A stretch of 64,000 nt of DNA from Steroidobacteraceae bacterium (GTDB lineage: Bacteria; Pseudomonadota; Gammaproteobacteria; Steroidobacterales; Steroidobacteraceae), in contig JALORN010000011.1 of the NCBI GenBank assembly GCA_025458905.1, forward strand, positions 24,384-88,383, given 5' to 3'. Each line of letters starts with the position of its first letter. Position 1 is the stretch's first letter. The translations under genes and the position numbers were made by a program. This document shows positions 26,450 through 41,038 of this stretch, piece by piece. Below the pieces are notes generated by a model, which was not told the DNA's origin, made no database searches, and saw only the letters and a list, made by a program, of their open reading frames with translations.

Positions 26450-27657
26450 GACTCCGGGTCCGCGGGCCCGCCGCGGTCGGGGTCGGTCACTGCGCCGCGC
26501 CGGTCCCGGTAGGGCACGTGGGCCTGCACCAGGGCCGCGTAGTCGTCCACCGACGCCGCCTCGCGCCGCAGGTAGTCGCCGATCGCGGCGCGGAAGCGCG
26601 CGTCGGCGATGTGGTGACCCGACCAGGTCAGGGTCGGCTCGAAACCGCGGCTGATCTTGTGCTCGCCCTGCGTACCGGGCTCGAAGCGCCGCAGCCCGCG
26701 CTCGATGCAGAACTCGATGCCCTGGTGGTAGCAGGTCTCGAAGTGCAGGCTGTGGAAGTCGGCGCCGGCGCCCCAGTAGCGCCCGTAGAGGGTGTCGCGG
26801 CCGACGAAGAAGATCGCCGTGGCGACGATCTTCCCGCCCTGGCGGGCGAGCTTGAACATCAGCGCGTCGCCGAGGGTGCGGCAGGCCTCGTCGAAGAAAT
26901 CGCGCGTCAGGTAGGGCTCATGGCCATGGCGCAGGAAAGTGTCGCGATGCAGGTCCCAGGCGCGGGCGAGGTCCCGCGGCGCGATCTCGCTGCCGAGGCG
27001 CGTCTCGAAGGCGATGCCCGCCTCGGCCACGCGCCGGCGCTCGCGTTTCGCCTTCTTGCGCTTGTCGGCGGTGAAGGTGCCGAGGAAGGCGTCGAAGTCG
27101 CCGTAGCCGTGGTTGGTCCAGTGGAACTGGCAGTCACGCCGCAGCAGCCAGCCGCCGGCCTCGAGCGCCGCGCGACCTGGGGCGTCGGGGAACAGCACGT
27201 GGACCGAGGAGATGTCGTTGTCGGTGGCGAGATCGGCGAGCGTGCGCAGCAGCACCCGCGCGATCACGTCACGGTCGAGGCCGGGCCGCACCAGCAGGCG
27301 CGGGCCGGTTGCCGGGGTGAAGGGCGCGGCGACCACGAGCTTGGGGTAGTAGGGCCGGCCGACACGCGCATAGGCCTGGGCCCAGCTGAAGTCGAAGACG
27401 AATTCCCCGTACGAGTGGGACTTGATCCAGGCGGGCGCCGCGGCGGCGAGGCCGGCTGCGTCGCGCAGCGCCACGATGCAGGGCTCCCAGCCGGTGCCGG
27501 GGCCGATGCAGCCGGTGTTCTCGAGCGCGGCGAGGAACTCGTGTCGGACGAAGGGGTGCCCGCCGTCGTCGAGAGCGTTCCATTCGGCCGCCGGCAGCTG
27601 CGCGACGCGCTGCACGACCTCGGCGCGGAGCGTGGGGAATTCCGGCTGGGCGCTCAC
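26446..27657 (-). CDS. FemAB-like/COG3146 acyltransferase-fold protein (PF04339 type)
   Basis: About 403 aa from a GTG at 27657; another GTG 6 bp upstream is equally possible. The sequence matches the FemAB-like PF04339 family: [106 protein letters not shown], and [19 protein letters not shown]. These proteins have twin GNAT folds and use aminoacyl or acyl donors, but no substrate is established to my knowledge. It stands between trxB and aat, where Pseudomonas has the arginyl/leucyltransferase gene ate/bpt, so a link with the N-degron pathway is possible. Confidence 0.85.
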   Translation of the reverse strand: MSAQPEFPTLRAEVVQRVAQLPAAEWNALDDGGHPFVRHEFLAALENTGCIGPGTGWEPCIVALRDAAGLAAAAPAWIKSHSYGEFVFDFSWAQAYARVGRPYYPKLVVAAPFTPATGPRLLVRPGLDRDVIARVLLRTLADLATDNDISSVHVLFPDAPGRAALEAGGWLLRRDCQFHWTNHGYGDFDAFLGTFTADKRKKAKRERRRVAEAGIAFETRLGSEIAPRDLARAWDLHRDTFLRHGHEPYLTRDFFDEACRTLGDALMFKLARQGGKIVATAIFFVGRDTLYGRYWGAGADFHSLHFETCYHQGIEFCIERGLRRFEPGTQGEHKISRGFEPTLTWSGHHIADARFRAAIGDYLRREAASVDDYAALVQAHVPYRDRRGAVTDPDRGGPADPES

Positions 27658-27667
27658 GTCCACCCGG

Positions 27668-28768
<1,101 letters not shown>

Positions 28769-28781
28769 CTAGACCATTTGC

Positions 28782-31116
<2,335 letters not shown>

Positions 31117-31124
<8 letters not shown>

Positions 31125-31944
31125 CGCCGTGCGCCGCGGCCGGGTTTGGGTCGTCGTCGCGCGGCCGGGTCGCGCTCCCGGCGCCGCGGCCCGATTGGTG
31201 CTCGCCGCGGTCGTGGCGCTCGGGCCCACACCCGCGCTGCAGGCGGCCGCGGGGTCCAGCGGCCGCCTCGCGGTAGTGGCCGGGACAGCGGCGACCAGCG
31301 ATGCCGGCGCCGCCACCACCGGCGCCCGCGATGCTGCCGGCTCCGCTGCGACGCCGGGCACGACTGCGCTCGACCGCTTCCTCGCGGGGCTCGCGACGCT
31401 GCGCGTCGAGTTCACGCAATCACTGACCGACGGCCGCGGGCGCCAGGTCGAGTCGCTCGCAGGCTCGCTGGTGGTCGTGCGCCCCGGGCGCTTCCGCTGG
31501 GAGGTGCGTCCCGCCGCGCGCGCGGGCGCAGCGCCGACCGAGGCGACACAGCTGATGGTCGCCGACGGTCGCAACGTCTGGTTCCTGGACCGCGAACTCG
31601 AGCAGGTCACCGTGAAGCCCGCGGGCAACGCGCTTACGGCGACGCCGGCCCTGCTGCTGTCGGGGACGGTCGACCTGCGCGCCGCGTTCGAGCTGCGCGA
31701 CGCCGGCTCGCGCGACGGGCTCGCCTGGGTGCAGGTGCGGCCCCGGCGCGCCGACGCCGAGTTCCGCGAGGCGCGGCTCGGCTTCGAGGGTGGCGAGCTG
31801 CGCCGGATGGAAATCGACGACAAGCTCGGCCAGAAGTCGGTCCTGGCGTTCGGCCGCGCGCTGCGCAACGCGCCGGTTGCCGCCACCGAGACGAGCTTCA
31901 CGCCTCCGCCGGGCGTGGACGTCATCGGCAAGCCGGTGGACTGA
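31117..31944 (+). CDS. lolA: Outer-membrane lipoprotein carrier protein LolA
   Basis: 275 aa from the GTG at 31117, overlapping ftsK by 8 bp; a GTG at 31129 is also possible. An N-terminal signal region ([22 protein letters not shown]) is followed by an Ala/Gly/Thr-rich stretch (to about residue 85). The LolA fold begins at [19 protein letters not shown], then [36 protein letters not shown] and [12 protein letters not shown]. LolA ferries lipoproteins through the periplasm to LolB. The extra segment after the signal peptide makes it longer than E. coli LolA (203 aa). Confidence 0.92.
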
Positions 31945-32334
31945 ATGCCGCTGCTGCCCCTGCGCTACGGCCGGCTGTGGCTGGCGCTCGGCGCCGTGAT
32001 GGTTGCCGTGATGCTCTACGTCTGCCTGATTCCCGATGTCCCGGGGCCCAAGTTCGAGGGCGTCGACAAGATCGAGCACGTCCTCGCGTGGCTCGTCGTC
32101 AGTGCCTGGTTCGCGTCCTTGGTCGAGCGTCGCGGTTTCGTGCGGCTCGCGATTGCCTTGGTCGTGCTCGGGGTCGGCATCGAGTTCGCGCAGGCCTTCA
32201 TGGATATCGGCCGCCAGGGCGACTGGCGCGACGTGGTCGCGAACTCGCTCGGGGTGGCGGGCGGCATGCTGTCGGTCGCGCTCGGCGGCGACTCGTGGCT
32301 GGCGCGGATCGAGCGATGGCTGCCCGCGACCTGA
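31945..32334 (+). CDS. VanZ-like membrane protein
   Basis: 129 aa with four hydrophobic segments and the VanZ-like signature KFEGVDKIEHVLAWLVVSAWF (Asp, Lys, His kept) followed by IEFAQAFMDIGRQGDWRDVVAN, where the FxQxFxxxRxxDxxDxxxN pattern is recognisable. VanZ was named for teicoplanin resistance, but most members are small inner-membrane proteins of unknown role. The ATG follows the lolA stop with no gap, and the 3' end overlaps rarA by 19 bp, so it is part of the ftsK-lolA-rarA run. Confidence 0.85.
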   Translation: MPLLPLRYGRLWLALGAVMVAVMLYVCLIPDVPGPKFEGVDKIEHVLAWLVVSAWFASLVERRGFVRLAIALVVLGVGIEFAQAFMDIGRQGDWRDVVANSLGVAGGMLSVALGGDSWLARIERWLPAT

Positions 32335-33656
32335 CGCGGCCGCTCGCCGACCGGATGCGGCCGCGGACCCTGGACGAGTTCGTCGGGCAGCCGCAGGTGC
32401 TCGGGCCCGGCAAGCCGCTGCGCCAGGCGCTGGAGGGCGGGCAGCTGCACTCGCTGGTTCTGTGGGGGCCACCGGGTACCGGCAAGACGACCCTCGCGCG
32501 ACTGATCGCACAGCGTTCCGGCGCCGACTTCATCGCGCTCTCCGCCGTGATGGCAGGCGTGAAGGACGTGCGTGCCGCGGTGGACGCGGCGCGCGCGGCG
32601 CGCGGTGCAGGCCGGCGGACGGTGCTGTTCCTCGACGAGGTGCACCGTTTCAACAAGTCGCAGCAGGACACGTTCCTGCCCTACCTCGAGGACGGCACCC
32701 TGACCTTCATCGGCGCGACCACCGAGAACCCGTCGTTCGAAGTGGTGAGCGCGCTGCTGTCGCGGGCGCGCGTCTACGTGCTGAAGTCGCTCGCACCCGC
32801 CGACCTCGCCGGGCTGATGCGCCGTGCGCTGGACGACGCCGAGCGCGGGCTGGGCGGCGAGGGCCTCGCGATCGACGACGACGCGCTCGAGCTGCTGGCG
32901 CGCGCCGCCGACGGCGACGGGCGCCGCGCCCTCAACATGCTCGAGATCGCGGCCGACCTCGCGCAGCCGCGCGATGGCCAGCGGGTGATAGCGCTCGCCC
33001 AGGCGGGCGAGGTCGCGGGCGGTACTCGACGCCGCTTCGACAAGGGCGGCGAGCAGTTCTACGACCAGATCTCGGCGCTGCACAAGTGCGTGCGCGGCAC
33101 CGACCCGGACGCGGCGCTCTACTGGTTCTGCCGGATGGTCGACGGGGGCTGCGACCCGTCGTACCTCGCACGGCGGATCACGCGCATGGCGGTCGAGGAC
33201 ATCGGCCTCGCCGACCCACGCGGGCTGCAGGTGGCGATCGACGCCTGGGAGGCCTACGACCGGCTCGGCAGCCCCGAGGGCGAGCTCGCGCTCGCCAATG
33301 CGATCGTCTACCTCGCCTGCGCGCCGAAGAGCAACGCGGTTTACTCGGGCTACGGCGAGGCCATGGCCGACGTGGAGAAGTTCGGCACGCTCGACGTGCC
33401 GCTGCGCTTCCGCAATGCGCCGACCCGCCTGATGAAGGACCTCGGCTACGGCCAGGGATATCGCTACGCGCACGACGAACCCGGGGCCTTTGCGACCGGC
33501 GAGCGCTACCTGCCGGACGAGATGCCCGACCGGCGCTACTACCGCCCGGTGCCGCGGGGGCTCGAGATCAAGATCGGCGAGGCGCTCGCGCGGCTGCGCA
33601 CCGGCGGCCGGGCCCGCGGCGACGCTGTCCCGGGCGGCACGCCGGGCGGCGACTGA
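32316..33656 (+). CDS. rarA: Replication-associated recombination ATPase RarA (MgsA)
   Basis: 446 aa from the ATG at 32316 (MAARDLTRPLADRMRPRTLD). AAA+ features: DEFVGQPQVLGPGKPL, Walker A WGPPGTGKTTLA, Walker B TVLFLDEVHRFNKSQQD, sensor 1 FIGATTENPSFEV, followed by the C-terminal tetramerisation region (YDQISALHKCVRGTDPDAALYWF, MAVEDIGLADPRGL). RarA acts at stalled replication forks and interacts with SSB. Lies between lolA and crcB/serS as in Pseudomonas. Its start overlaps the VanZ-like gene. Confidence 0.96.
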   Translation: MAARDLTRPLADRMRPRTLDEFVGQPQVLGPGKPLRQALEGGQLHSLVLWGPPGTGKTTLARLIAQRSGADFIALSAVMAGVKDVRAAVDAARAARGAGRRTVLFLDEVHRFNKSQQDTFLPYLEDGTLTFIGATTENPSFEVVSALLSRARVYVLKSLAPADLAGLMRRALDDAERGLGGEGLAIDDDALELLARAADGDGRRALNMLEIAADLAQPRDGQRVIALAQAGEVAGGTRRRFDKGGEQFYDQISALHKCVRGTDPDAALYWFCRMVDGGCDPSYLARRITRMAVEDIGLADPRGLQVAIDAWEAYDRLGSPEGELALANAIVYLACAPKSNAVYSGYGEAMADVEKFGTLDVPLRFRNAPTRLMKDLGYGQGYRYAHDEPGAFATGERYLPDEMPDRRYYRPVPRGLEIKIGEALARLRTGGRARGDAVPGGTPGGD

Positions 33657-33659
33657 GCG

Positions 33660-35328
<1,669 letters not shown>

Positions 35329-35383
35329 GCCCGTGCGCCCCTGCGCCGCCGGCCGCGCCAGCGTGGGGTAGGATCGCGTCACC

Positions 35384-35473
<90 letters not shown>

Positions 35474-35486
35474 CGCCGAGTGCCCG

Positions 35487-36329
35487 ATGAATCGCCGAAC
35501 GCCTGACCCTCGCGCGAACGGTCCCGCCCGCCAACCCCTGCGGCAGGCCGGACCGTCGGCTGCGAACGCCCCTGGCTCACCCCCGGCGGATGCGGCACCG
35601 GTGGGGCCGAGGCTCTCCAAGCGCATGGGCGAGCTCGGGCTCTGCTCGCGGCGCGAAGCCGAGGAGTGGATCGTCCGTGGCTGGGTCCGGGTCGACGGTG
35701 TGGTGGTGGACACGCTCGGCGTGCGCGTGTCGCCGGCGGCACGCATCGAGATCGATCCCGCGGCGCGCGCCCACCAGGGCGCGCAGGTGACGATCCTGCT
35801 GCACAAGCCGGTCGGCTACGTCTCCGGGCAGGCCGAGGACGGCTACGAGCCGGCGATCGTCCTGGTCCGTCCCGAGAACCGCTGGGCCGACGACCCCTCG
35901 CCGCGGCGCTTCGAGCCGGCCCACTTGCGGGGTCTCGCGCCGGCCGGCCGCCTCGACATCGACTCGACCGGGCTGCTGGTGCTGACCCAGGACGGGCGGG
36001 TCGCGAAGCAGCTGATCGGCCAGGATTCGTCGATCGAGAAGGAATACCTGGTACGCGTCTCGGGGCGGCTGGACGAGGCGGGGCTGGCGCTGCTGCGCCA
36101 CGGCCTGTCGCTCGACGGCGTGAAGCTCAAGCCGGCACAGGTGTCGTGGCAGAATTCCGACCAGCTCCGCTTCGTACTGCGCGAGGGCCGCAAGCGGCAG
36201 ATCCGGCGGATGTGCGAGTGCGTCGGGCTGTTCGTCACCGGCCTGAAGCGGGTGCGCAGTGGCCGGGTGATGCTCGGCGGCCTGCCGCCCGGCAAGTGGC
36301 GCTATCTCGGCGCGGACGAGACGTTCTGA
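35487..36329 (+). CDS. RluF/RsuA-family rRNA pseudouridine synthase
   Basis: 280 aa. An S4 RNA-binding domain covers about residues 43-95 ([29 protein letters not shown]). The catalytic domain has the Asp in [20 protein letters not shown], then [11 protein letters not shown] and [17 protein letters not shown] low-complexity N-terminal extension of about 40 residues (Pro/Ala/Arg) precedes it. It resembles RluF, which modifies U2604 of 23S rRNA, more than RluB, but exact target is inferred. The stop overlaps the next ATG (TGATG). Confidence 0.85.
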   Translation: MNRRTPDPRANGPARQPLRQAGPSAANAPGSPPADAAPVGPRLSKRMGELGLCSRREAEEWIVRGWVRVDGVVVDTLGVRVSPAARIEIDPAARAHQGAQVTILLHKPVGYVSGQAEDGYEPAIVLVRPENRWADDPSPRRFEPAHLRGLAPAGRLDIDSTGLLVLTQDGRVAKQLIGQDSSIEKEYLVRVSGRLDEAGLALLRHGLSLDGVKLKPAQVSWQNSDQLRFVLREGRKRQIRRMCECVGLFVTGLKRVRSGRVMLGGLPPGKWRYLGADETF

Positions 36330-37537
36330 TGGCGGGCGGCAAGGCGCCCGAGCCCGCCTGGCCGCGGGTCCGCTGGATCGAGGACGGGACGCAGCGGGAG
36401 GCGTGCTGGTACTCCGCGCGCGGTGCGCCCGCGCCGCGTCGGCTGCGCGTCGTCGACGATCGCACCGACGCCGACGCGGCTTACGGCGACGCGTGCCAGG
36501 GCACGGGCCTGCTGTGGCGTGGCGATCATCGCAACGCGCGCCAGTTGCTGGCCGCGCTCTCCCGGCGTGCGGCGCGTCACGGCGCGCATCGTGTCGACCC
36601 ACGAGCGACGCCACCCGGCTCGTCCGCGATGGCGCAGGCCTTCCATCGCGAGCGCCAGGCGCGGGCCCAGCGCGCGCGCACGCTCGGCATGCTGCTGGTG
36701 GAGCTCGACGCCGCGGCGCGCCTCGTCGGCCAGCGCAGCGCACCCGAGGTCGCAGGAGCCGTCGCCGACGCCCTCGGGTCGTCGGCGTTCGGTCCAGCGT
36801 CGCCCCCTTTGCTGATGTCGCTGCGCGAACTGCAGGGAATGGTGGGCGCCTGGCAGTGGCGCCTGCAAGGCATCGACGTGCCGGCCGCGGGGGGGCGCAT
36901 CCATCCTCATTACGGCGTGTTCGCACCGGTCCGGGCCGAGTACGTCCACCTGGTCGCGACGGCGCCCCTGCCGGCGGCGCTCGCGGCGCAGGACTTCGCG
37001 GTGGACGTGGGCACTGGCACGGGCGTGCTGGCCGCGGTGCTCGCGCGCCGTGGAGTCGGGCGCGTGCTCGCCACCGACCGTGAGCCGCGGGCGCTCGACT
37101 GCGCGCGCGAGAACCTCGCGCGGCTCGGCCTGGCCGCGCGCGTCGAGGTACGGGCGGCCGACCTCTTCCCGACCGGGCGCGCGGCACTCGCCGTCTGCAA
37201 CCCGCCGTGGCTCCCGGGGCGTCCGGGTTCGCCGCTCGAGCATGCGATCTACGATCCGGACTCGCGGATGCTGCAGGGATTCCTGCACGGACTGGTGGCG
37301 CACCTCGCGGAGGGCGGCGAGGGTTGGCTGATACTGTCGGACCTCGCGGAGCGGCTGGGGCTGCGGACGCGCGCCGAACTGCTCGGCCGGATCGAGGCGT
37401 CCGGACTCCACGTCGTGGACCGGCTCGAGGCACGCCCGGTGCATCCGCGCTCGCGCGATGAGGAAGATCCCTTCCATGCGGTGCGCAGCGCCGAAGTCAC
37501 CTCACTGTGGCGCCTGGCTGCCCGCCGCCGTACCTGA
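36329..37537 (+). CDS. Class I SAM methyltransferase with NPPW motif
   Basis: About 402 aa from the ATG at 36329. The methyltransferase domain is in the C-terminal half: motif I FAVDVGTGTGVLAAVLARRG, motif II VLATDREPRALDCAREN, and the NPPW catalytic tetrad of amino-group methyltransferases (AVCNPPWLPGRPG). NPPx enzymes methylate exocyclic or amide nitrogens, as in PrmC, RlmG or RsmC. The N-terminal 190 residues match no motif I recognise, apart from a helical stretch RERQARAQRARTLGMLL. It is translationally coupled to the pseudouridine synthase gene, so an rRNA or ribosome target is plausible. Confidence 0.8.
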   Translation: MAGGKAPEPAWPRVRWIEDGTQREACWYSARGAPAPRRLRVVDDRTDADAAYGDACQGTGLLWRGDHRNARQLLAALSRRAARHGAHRVDPRATPPGSSAMAQAFHRERQARAQRARTLGMLLVELDAAARLVGQRSAPEVAGAVADALGSSAFGPASPPLLMSLRELQGMVGAWQWRLQGIDVPAAGGRIHPHYGVFAPVRAEYVHLVATAPLPAALAAQDFAVDVGTGTGVLAAVLARRGVGRVLATDREPRALDCARENLARLGLAARVEVRAADLFPTGRAALAVCNPPWLPGRPGSPLEHAIYDPDSRMLQGFLHGLVAHLAEGGEGWLILSDLAERLGLRTRAELLGRIEASGLHVVDRLEARPVHPRSRDEEDPFHAVRSAEVTSLWRLAARRRT

Positions 37538-37552
37538 GACGAGGAGGTATCG

Positions 37553-37873
37553 ATGGCCTGGTTGATGCTGCTGGCCGCCGGGCTGCTGGAAGTGGTGTGG
37601 GCGTTCTCGATGAAGCAGTCGGCGGGCTTCACGCGCCTCTTGCCGACCCTCGTGACCGCGGTGGCCATGGTCGCGAGCGTCGTGCTGCTCGCGTCGGCGA
37701 TGCGCAGCCTGCCCCTCGGCACGGCCTATGCGGTCTGGACGGGAATCGGCGCGCTCGGCGCGTTCGTCGCCGGGATCGTGTTCCTAGGCGAGTCCGCGAG
37801 CCCGATGCGCCTCGGTGCCGCAGCGTTGATCCTGGCCGGCCTCGCGCTGATGAAGCTGGCCACGCCGGACTGA
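37553..37873 (+). CDS. sugE: SMR-family guanidinium exporter (Gdx/SugE)
   Basis: 106 aa with four membrane helices. The SMR glutamate is in AGLLEVVWAFSMKQSAGFTRL; the Gdx/SugE subtype is shown by LPLGTAYAVWTGIGALGAF and FLGESASPMRLGAAALI. Gdx proteins exchange guanidinium for protons as antiparallel dimers. A Shine-Dalgarno-like AGGAGG lies just before the ATG. The 15-bp gap to the methyltransferase gene leaves no room for a guanidine riboswitch. Converges with the TonB-dependent receptor. Confidence 0.93.
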   Translation: MAWLMLLAAGLLEVVWAFSMKQSAGFTRLLPTLVTAVAMVASVVLLASAMRSLPLGTAYAVWTGIGALGAFVAGIVFLGESASPMRLGAAALILAGLALMKLATPD

Positions 37874-37889
37874 GCGTCGGCCCCGGCGC

Positions 37890-40331
37890 TCACCGGTTCC
37901 AGACGTACTCGAACTTCACGCCGATGGTCGGCAGCACGCTGAGGCCGTCGCCGGTCTCGACACCGCGCCGCTCGTCCCACTCGCGCGCATCGACGATCGC
38001 GCGACCGTAGACGTTGATCACGTCGATGAAGCCGACGAGGTTCACCGGCCCCAGCCGGCGCCGGTAGTCGACGCGCACGTTGAGCGTGTGGAATGCCGGG
38101 AAGCGGTCGGTGTTGTCGGCGATGAACTCGCGGGAGAAGCGCCGCGGCCCTGCGGGCCCGAGCACGTCGGCGTAGACCACGAACGGGTCGCGAGGCCGGC
38201 CGGAGGCGTACTTCCACTTGGCCGAGAACGCCCAGCGGGTGCTCGGCTCCCAGCCGCCGAATATCGTCAGCACGTGCGGCCGGTGCTGGTCCGCATCGAA
38301 CTCGCCGGCGCCGAGGCGCTCGTCGCGCTTGGCCCGCAGCCAGGAGTAGCTCGCCGAGCCCCACCAGGTGTCGCCGAAGCGGCGTGTGAGGGCGACGTCG
38401 ATGCCCGAGTTCGAGCCTTCGCCGCGGTTCGACGCGCGGCCGTCGGTGCGGTCGGTGGTGACGACCAGCCGGTCGAGGGCCTGCAGGTAGGTCTCGACCG
38501 ACAGGCGCCAGTCGTTGCCGATCTCGCGCTGCACGCCGACGGCGATCTGGGTCGAGCGCTCCGCGCCGAGGCGCGAGTTCGCCGGATCCGCGCCGAGCGA
38601 GAGGAAGCTGGGGTTCTGGTAGTACACGCCGCCGCCGCTCCAGATGCGCAGCTTCGGGCTCACCTGCCAGTTGACGGCCAGGCGCGGCGAGAGCAGGGAC
38701 TCGCGCGAGAAGTCGATGTAGTCGTACCGCAACCCGGGGGTGACGCTGACCTGTCCGGCCTTCCAGGTGTAGTCGGCATACAGCGTGGCGTCGGTCCCGG
38801 CCTGGTCGAAGCGCGAGTCGAGGCGCTGGGGCGTCAGCACGATGAAGCGCTGCGCGGGATTGGGGCGGAAGTCGTCCCGATCGTATTCGAAGCGGGTCCA
38901 GTTGCCGGCGAGGCGGGTCTCGAAGTCGAGTTCGGTGCGCGTGACGCGCGCGCCGAGGGAATACCCGTCGCCCGACTCGAGCACGTCGTTGAAGTCGAGG
39001 CGCCAGCCGATCTCGCGCTCGGCTTCGGTCAGCGTCAGGATGTCCGGCCGCGCGGGCACCTGCGCCGCCGTCGCGCCGGGCGGCGCGAGGTCCGGGAAGG
39101 CCTCGCCACGGGCGCTGAGCTTGTCGCTTTCGCGGACGTAGAACTGGTTGCGCATCTGGGCGCGCTCGCCCGGGAACCACTTCCAGGTGAGGCCGAACAG
39201 CGAGCTGTCCTGGTTCGAGCGGGCGAGGGTGGTGTCCTCGAAGTTTTCCGACAGCAGCACGTTGTCGACGTCGCGGACGAAGTCCTCGGTGGTGTGGATC
39301 GCCAGCAGTTCGAGCCGGTGCTCGGGCGAGGGCTCGCTGACGAGCTTGGCGATCAGGTCGGTCAGGGTCGGTGCGCCGAGGTCCGGGTTGTCGATGGCCT
39401 CGAAGACACGCTCGAAGTCGAGCGAGCGCGCCGAGGCGAACAGCGTCGTGTCCTCGCGCAGGCCGCTCGGACCCTCGTAACCGACCTCGAGGCCGGCGAC
39501 GTCGAGCTGGGCACGGGTGGTGGCGGTGGCGGGGTTGCCGCCGACCAGGTCGAGTTGCAGCAGCGAGCCGTTGCGACCCCCCTGCGAGGCGCGCCAGCCG
39601 CCGGGCTGGAACTCGGCGCTCGCGATGCTGTCGGGCGCGAAGATCGAGAAGCGACCCCCGCCGCCGATCTCGTCCTGCTCGCCGAGCGACTGCGAGAAGT
39701 GCACCACTTTGTCGAAGGGCAGGCCGTCGATCAGGATCAGGTTGTCGCGCTGGCCGTTGCCGCGGACCGCGAACTGCGAGAACTCGCCGGTCGCGGCCAC
39801 GCCCGGCAGGATGTCGAGGGCGCGGAACACGTCACCCGCGGTGCCCGGGCTGCGCCGGATGGCCTCGCGGTCGAGGCGCAGCGCGCCGACGCTCGCCAGC
39901 GGGTCGACGTCGACCGCGCGCGCGGTCACCAGCACCTCCTGCAACGCCTCGTCGGCCAGCGGCTGCAGCGCGAAGTCGATGGTGGTCGCCGCGCGCGGCA
40001 CGGCGCGCACCCGCTGCTCCGCTGCCCGCTGGAAGCCTTCGAGCGTCGCCGTGAGGTCGTAGAGCCCCTCGGCGAGGTCCCCCACCGCGAACTCGCCCGC
40101 GGCGTCGGTGCGCACCGTGCGGCGCGAACCGTCCCGGGCCGCGAGCGTGATCTCGACTCCCGCGAGCGGCCGGGCGGTCGAGAAATCCACCACGCGCCCA
40201 CGCAGCATGGCGTCGTCGGCCGCGAACGCCGGGGTGCTGGCGGCCAGCAGCACGCACAGGGTGAGCAGTTTCCGGCGCAGGGCGCCCCGCAGGAATGCGC
40301 AAGTGGGGGAGGTCATGATCAAGGGGTGCAT
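37890..40331 (-). CDS. TonB-dependent receptor with carboxypeptidase-regulatory-like domain
   Basis: About 813 aa from the ATG at 40331 (ATG 40316 is an alternative). Signal peptide ends near STPAFAA. A CarboxypepD_reg-like beta sandwich (about 30-115: LRGRVVDFSTARPLAGVEITL, AAGEFAVGDLAEGLYDLTAT) precedes the plug (about 130-245: GTAGDVFRALDILPGVAA, FAVRGNGQRDNLILIDGLPF). A 22-strand-type barrel follows, with Arg/Tyr-rich strands such as VSVTPGLRYDYIDFSRES. The protein imports an unidentified nutrient using TonB energy. No heme or siderophore genes are close. It is a single gene; palindrome 40383-40396 lies just upstream. Confidence 0.9.
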   Translation of the reverse strand: MHPLIMTSPTCAFLRGALRRKLLTLCVLLAASTPAFAADDAMLRGRVVDFSTARPLAGVEITLAARDGSRRTVRTDAAGEFAVGDLAEGLYDLTATLEGFQRAAEQRVRAVPRAATTIDFALQPLADEALQEVLVTARAVDVDPLASVGALRLDREAIRRSPGTAGDVFRALDILPGVAATGEFSQFAVRGNGQRDNLILIDGLPFDKVVHFSQSLGEQDEIGGGGRFSIFAPDSIASAEFQPGGWRASQGGRNGSLLQLDLVGGNPATATTRAQLDVAGLEVGYEGPSGLREDTTLFASARSLDFERVFEAIDNPDLGAPTLTDLIAKLVSEPSPEHRLELLAIHTTEDFVRDVDNVLLSENFEDTTLARSNQDSSLFGLTWKWFPGERAQMRNQFYVRESDKLSARGEAFPDLAPPGATAAQVPARPDILTLTEAEREIGWRLDFNDVLESGDGYSLGARVTRTELDFETRLAGNWTRFEYDRDDFRPNPAQRFIVLTPQRLDSRFDQAGTDATLYADYTWKAGQVSVTPGLRYDYIDFSRESLLSPRLAVNWQVSPKLRIWSGGGVYYQNPSFLSLGADPANSRLGAERSTQIAVGVQREIGNDWRLSVETYLQALDRLVVTTDRTDGRASNRGEGSNSGIDVALTRRFGDTWWGSASYSWLRAKRDERLGAGEFDADQHRPHVLTIFGGWEPSTRWAFSAKWKYASGRPRDPFVVYADVLGPAGPRRFSREFIADNTDRFPAFHTLNVRVDYRRRLGPVNLVGFIDVINVYGRAIVDAREWDERRGVETGDGLSVLPTIGVKFEYVWNR

Positions 40332-40382
40332 TCGTATCGCCAGCCTGCGTGGATTCACCCGGTGGACACCGGAGTCACGGTC

Positions 40383-40396
40383 GCACGGATCCGTGC
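40383..40396. promoter_or_regulatory. 14-bp perfect palindrome upstream of the receptor gene
   Basis: GCACGGATCCGTGC is a perfect palindrome 52 bp ahead of the receptor ATG. A smaller palindrome CCGGTG-GA-CACCGG (40359-40372) is beside it. Either could be an operator for a regulator of the receptor; no -10/-35 pair is obvious. Confidence 0.35.
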
Positions 40397-40615
40397 CCGC
40401 CGGCAGGACGTCGGCTGTGGCTGACTGAACCGTGGGCTGCCGGAGCCGCGCCGGCACCGGGTCCGCGACACGGCGCACGTGTGTCAGGCGCGGCCGACAG
40501 CGGCTGCCGACGCGGCACCCATGGCGGCGGACGTGGCTCTCCCCGAGCCTTGTCGCCGGCGACCCAGGACGGGCACCGTCCGCATCCGGGATCGCCGCAA
40601 TACAGGAGGTGAGAG

Positions 40616-40927
40616 ATGAAGAACAACGCGACGATCCTGCTGGCCGCCGGCGTGCTGGCACTCGGTCTCGGCGGCTGCAATTCGCGCCAGTCCGAGCAGG
40701 CGGCCGACTCGGTCGAGAACCGGGCCGACGCGGTCCGGGACCAGGCGGACGAACAGGCCGATGCGATGGAGAACCAGGCCGATGCGATGGACAAGCGCAT
40801 CGATGGCGTGGATCCGCCTGCCGAGCAGGCGATGGAGAACCAGGCAGAGTCCGTCCGCAAGGCCGGCGAGGCCAAGGCCGACGCGATGGAAGAGCAGGCG
40901 GACGCGACCCGCAAACAGGGTCGCTGA
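40616..40927 (+). CDS. Small heptad-rich lipoprotein
   Basis: 103 aa with signal peptide and lipobox LGGC (VLALGLGGCNSRQ), so Cys20 is likely lipidated. The mature part is nearly all helix-forming, polar and Ala-rich, with recurring 7-residue units such as ENQADAM, EEQADAT, DKRIDGV and ENQAESV. These suggest a coiled coil or LEA-like amphipathic rod with a break at DPPAEQ. A strong AGGAGGTGAGAG site precedes the ATG. It stands alone between the divergent receptor gene and a membrane-protein gene. I know of no assigned function; a stress or envelope-spacing role is only a guess. Confidence 0.8.
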   Translation: MKNNATILLAAGVLALGLGGCNSRQSEQAADSVENRADAVRDQADEQADAMENQADAMDKRIDGVDPPAEQAMENQAESVRKAGEAKADAMEEQADATRKQGR

Positions 40928-40999
40928 GATCACCCGCCCGCGAGGGTCCCGCCCGACGGTGGCACCGCTGTCTTCTGGCGGCCTGCTCGGCGAGACTTG

Positions 41000-41038
41000 C
41001 TCCCCGGTGGAGGGTACTGCCTGCTCTTCGCCGGGGAG
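41000..41038. other. Inverted repeat downstream of the heptad lipoprotein
   Basis: CTCCCCGG (41000-41007) and CCGGGGAG (41031-41038) form an 8-bp perfect stem around a 23-nt loop, 72 bp past the lipoprotein stop and about 110 bp before the next start. No T-run follows. It could terminate the lipoprotein transcript with Rho help or be part of the next leader. Confidence 0.35.
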
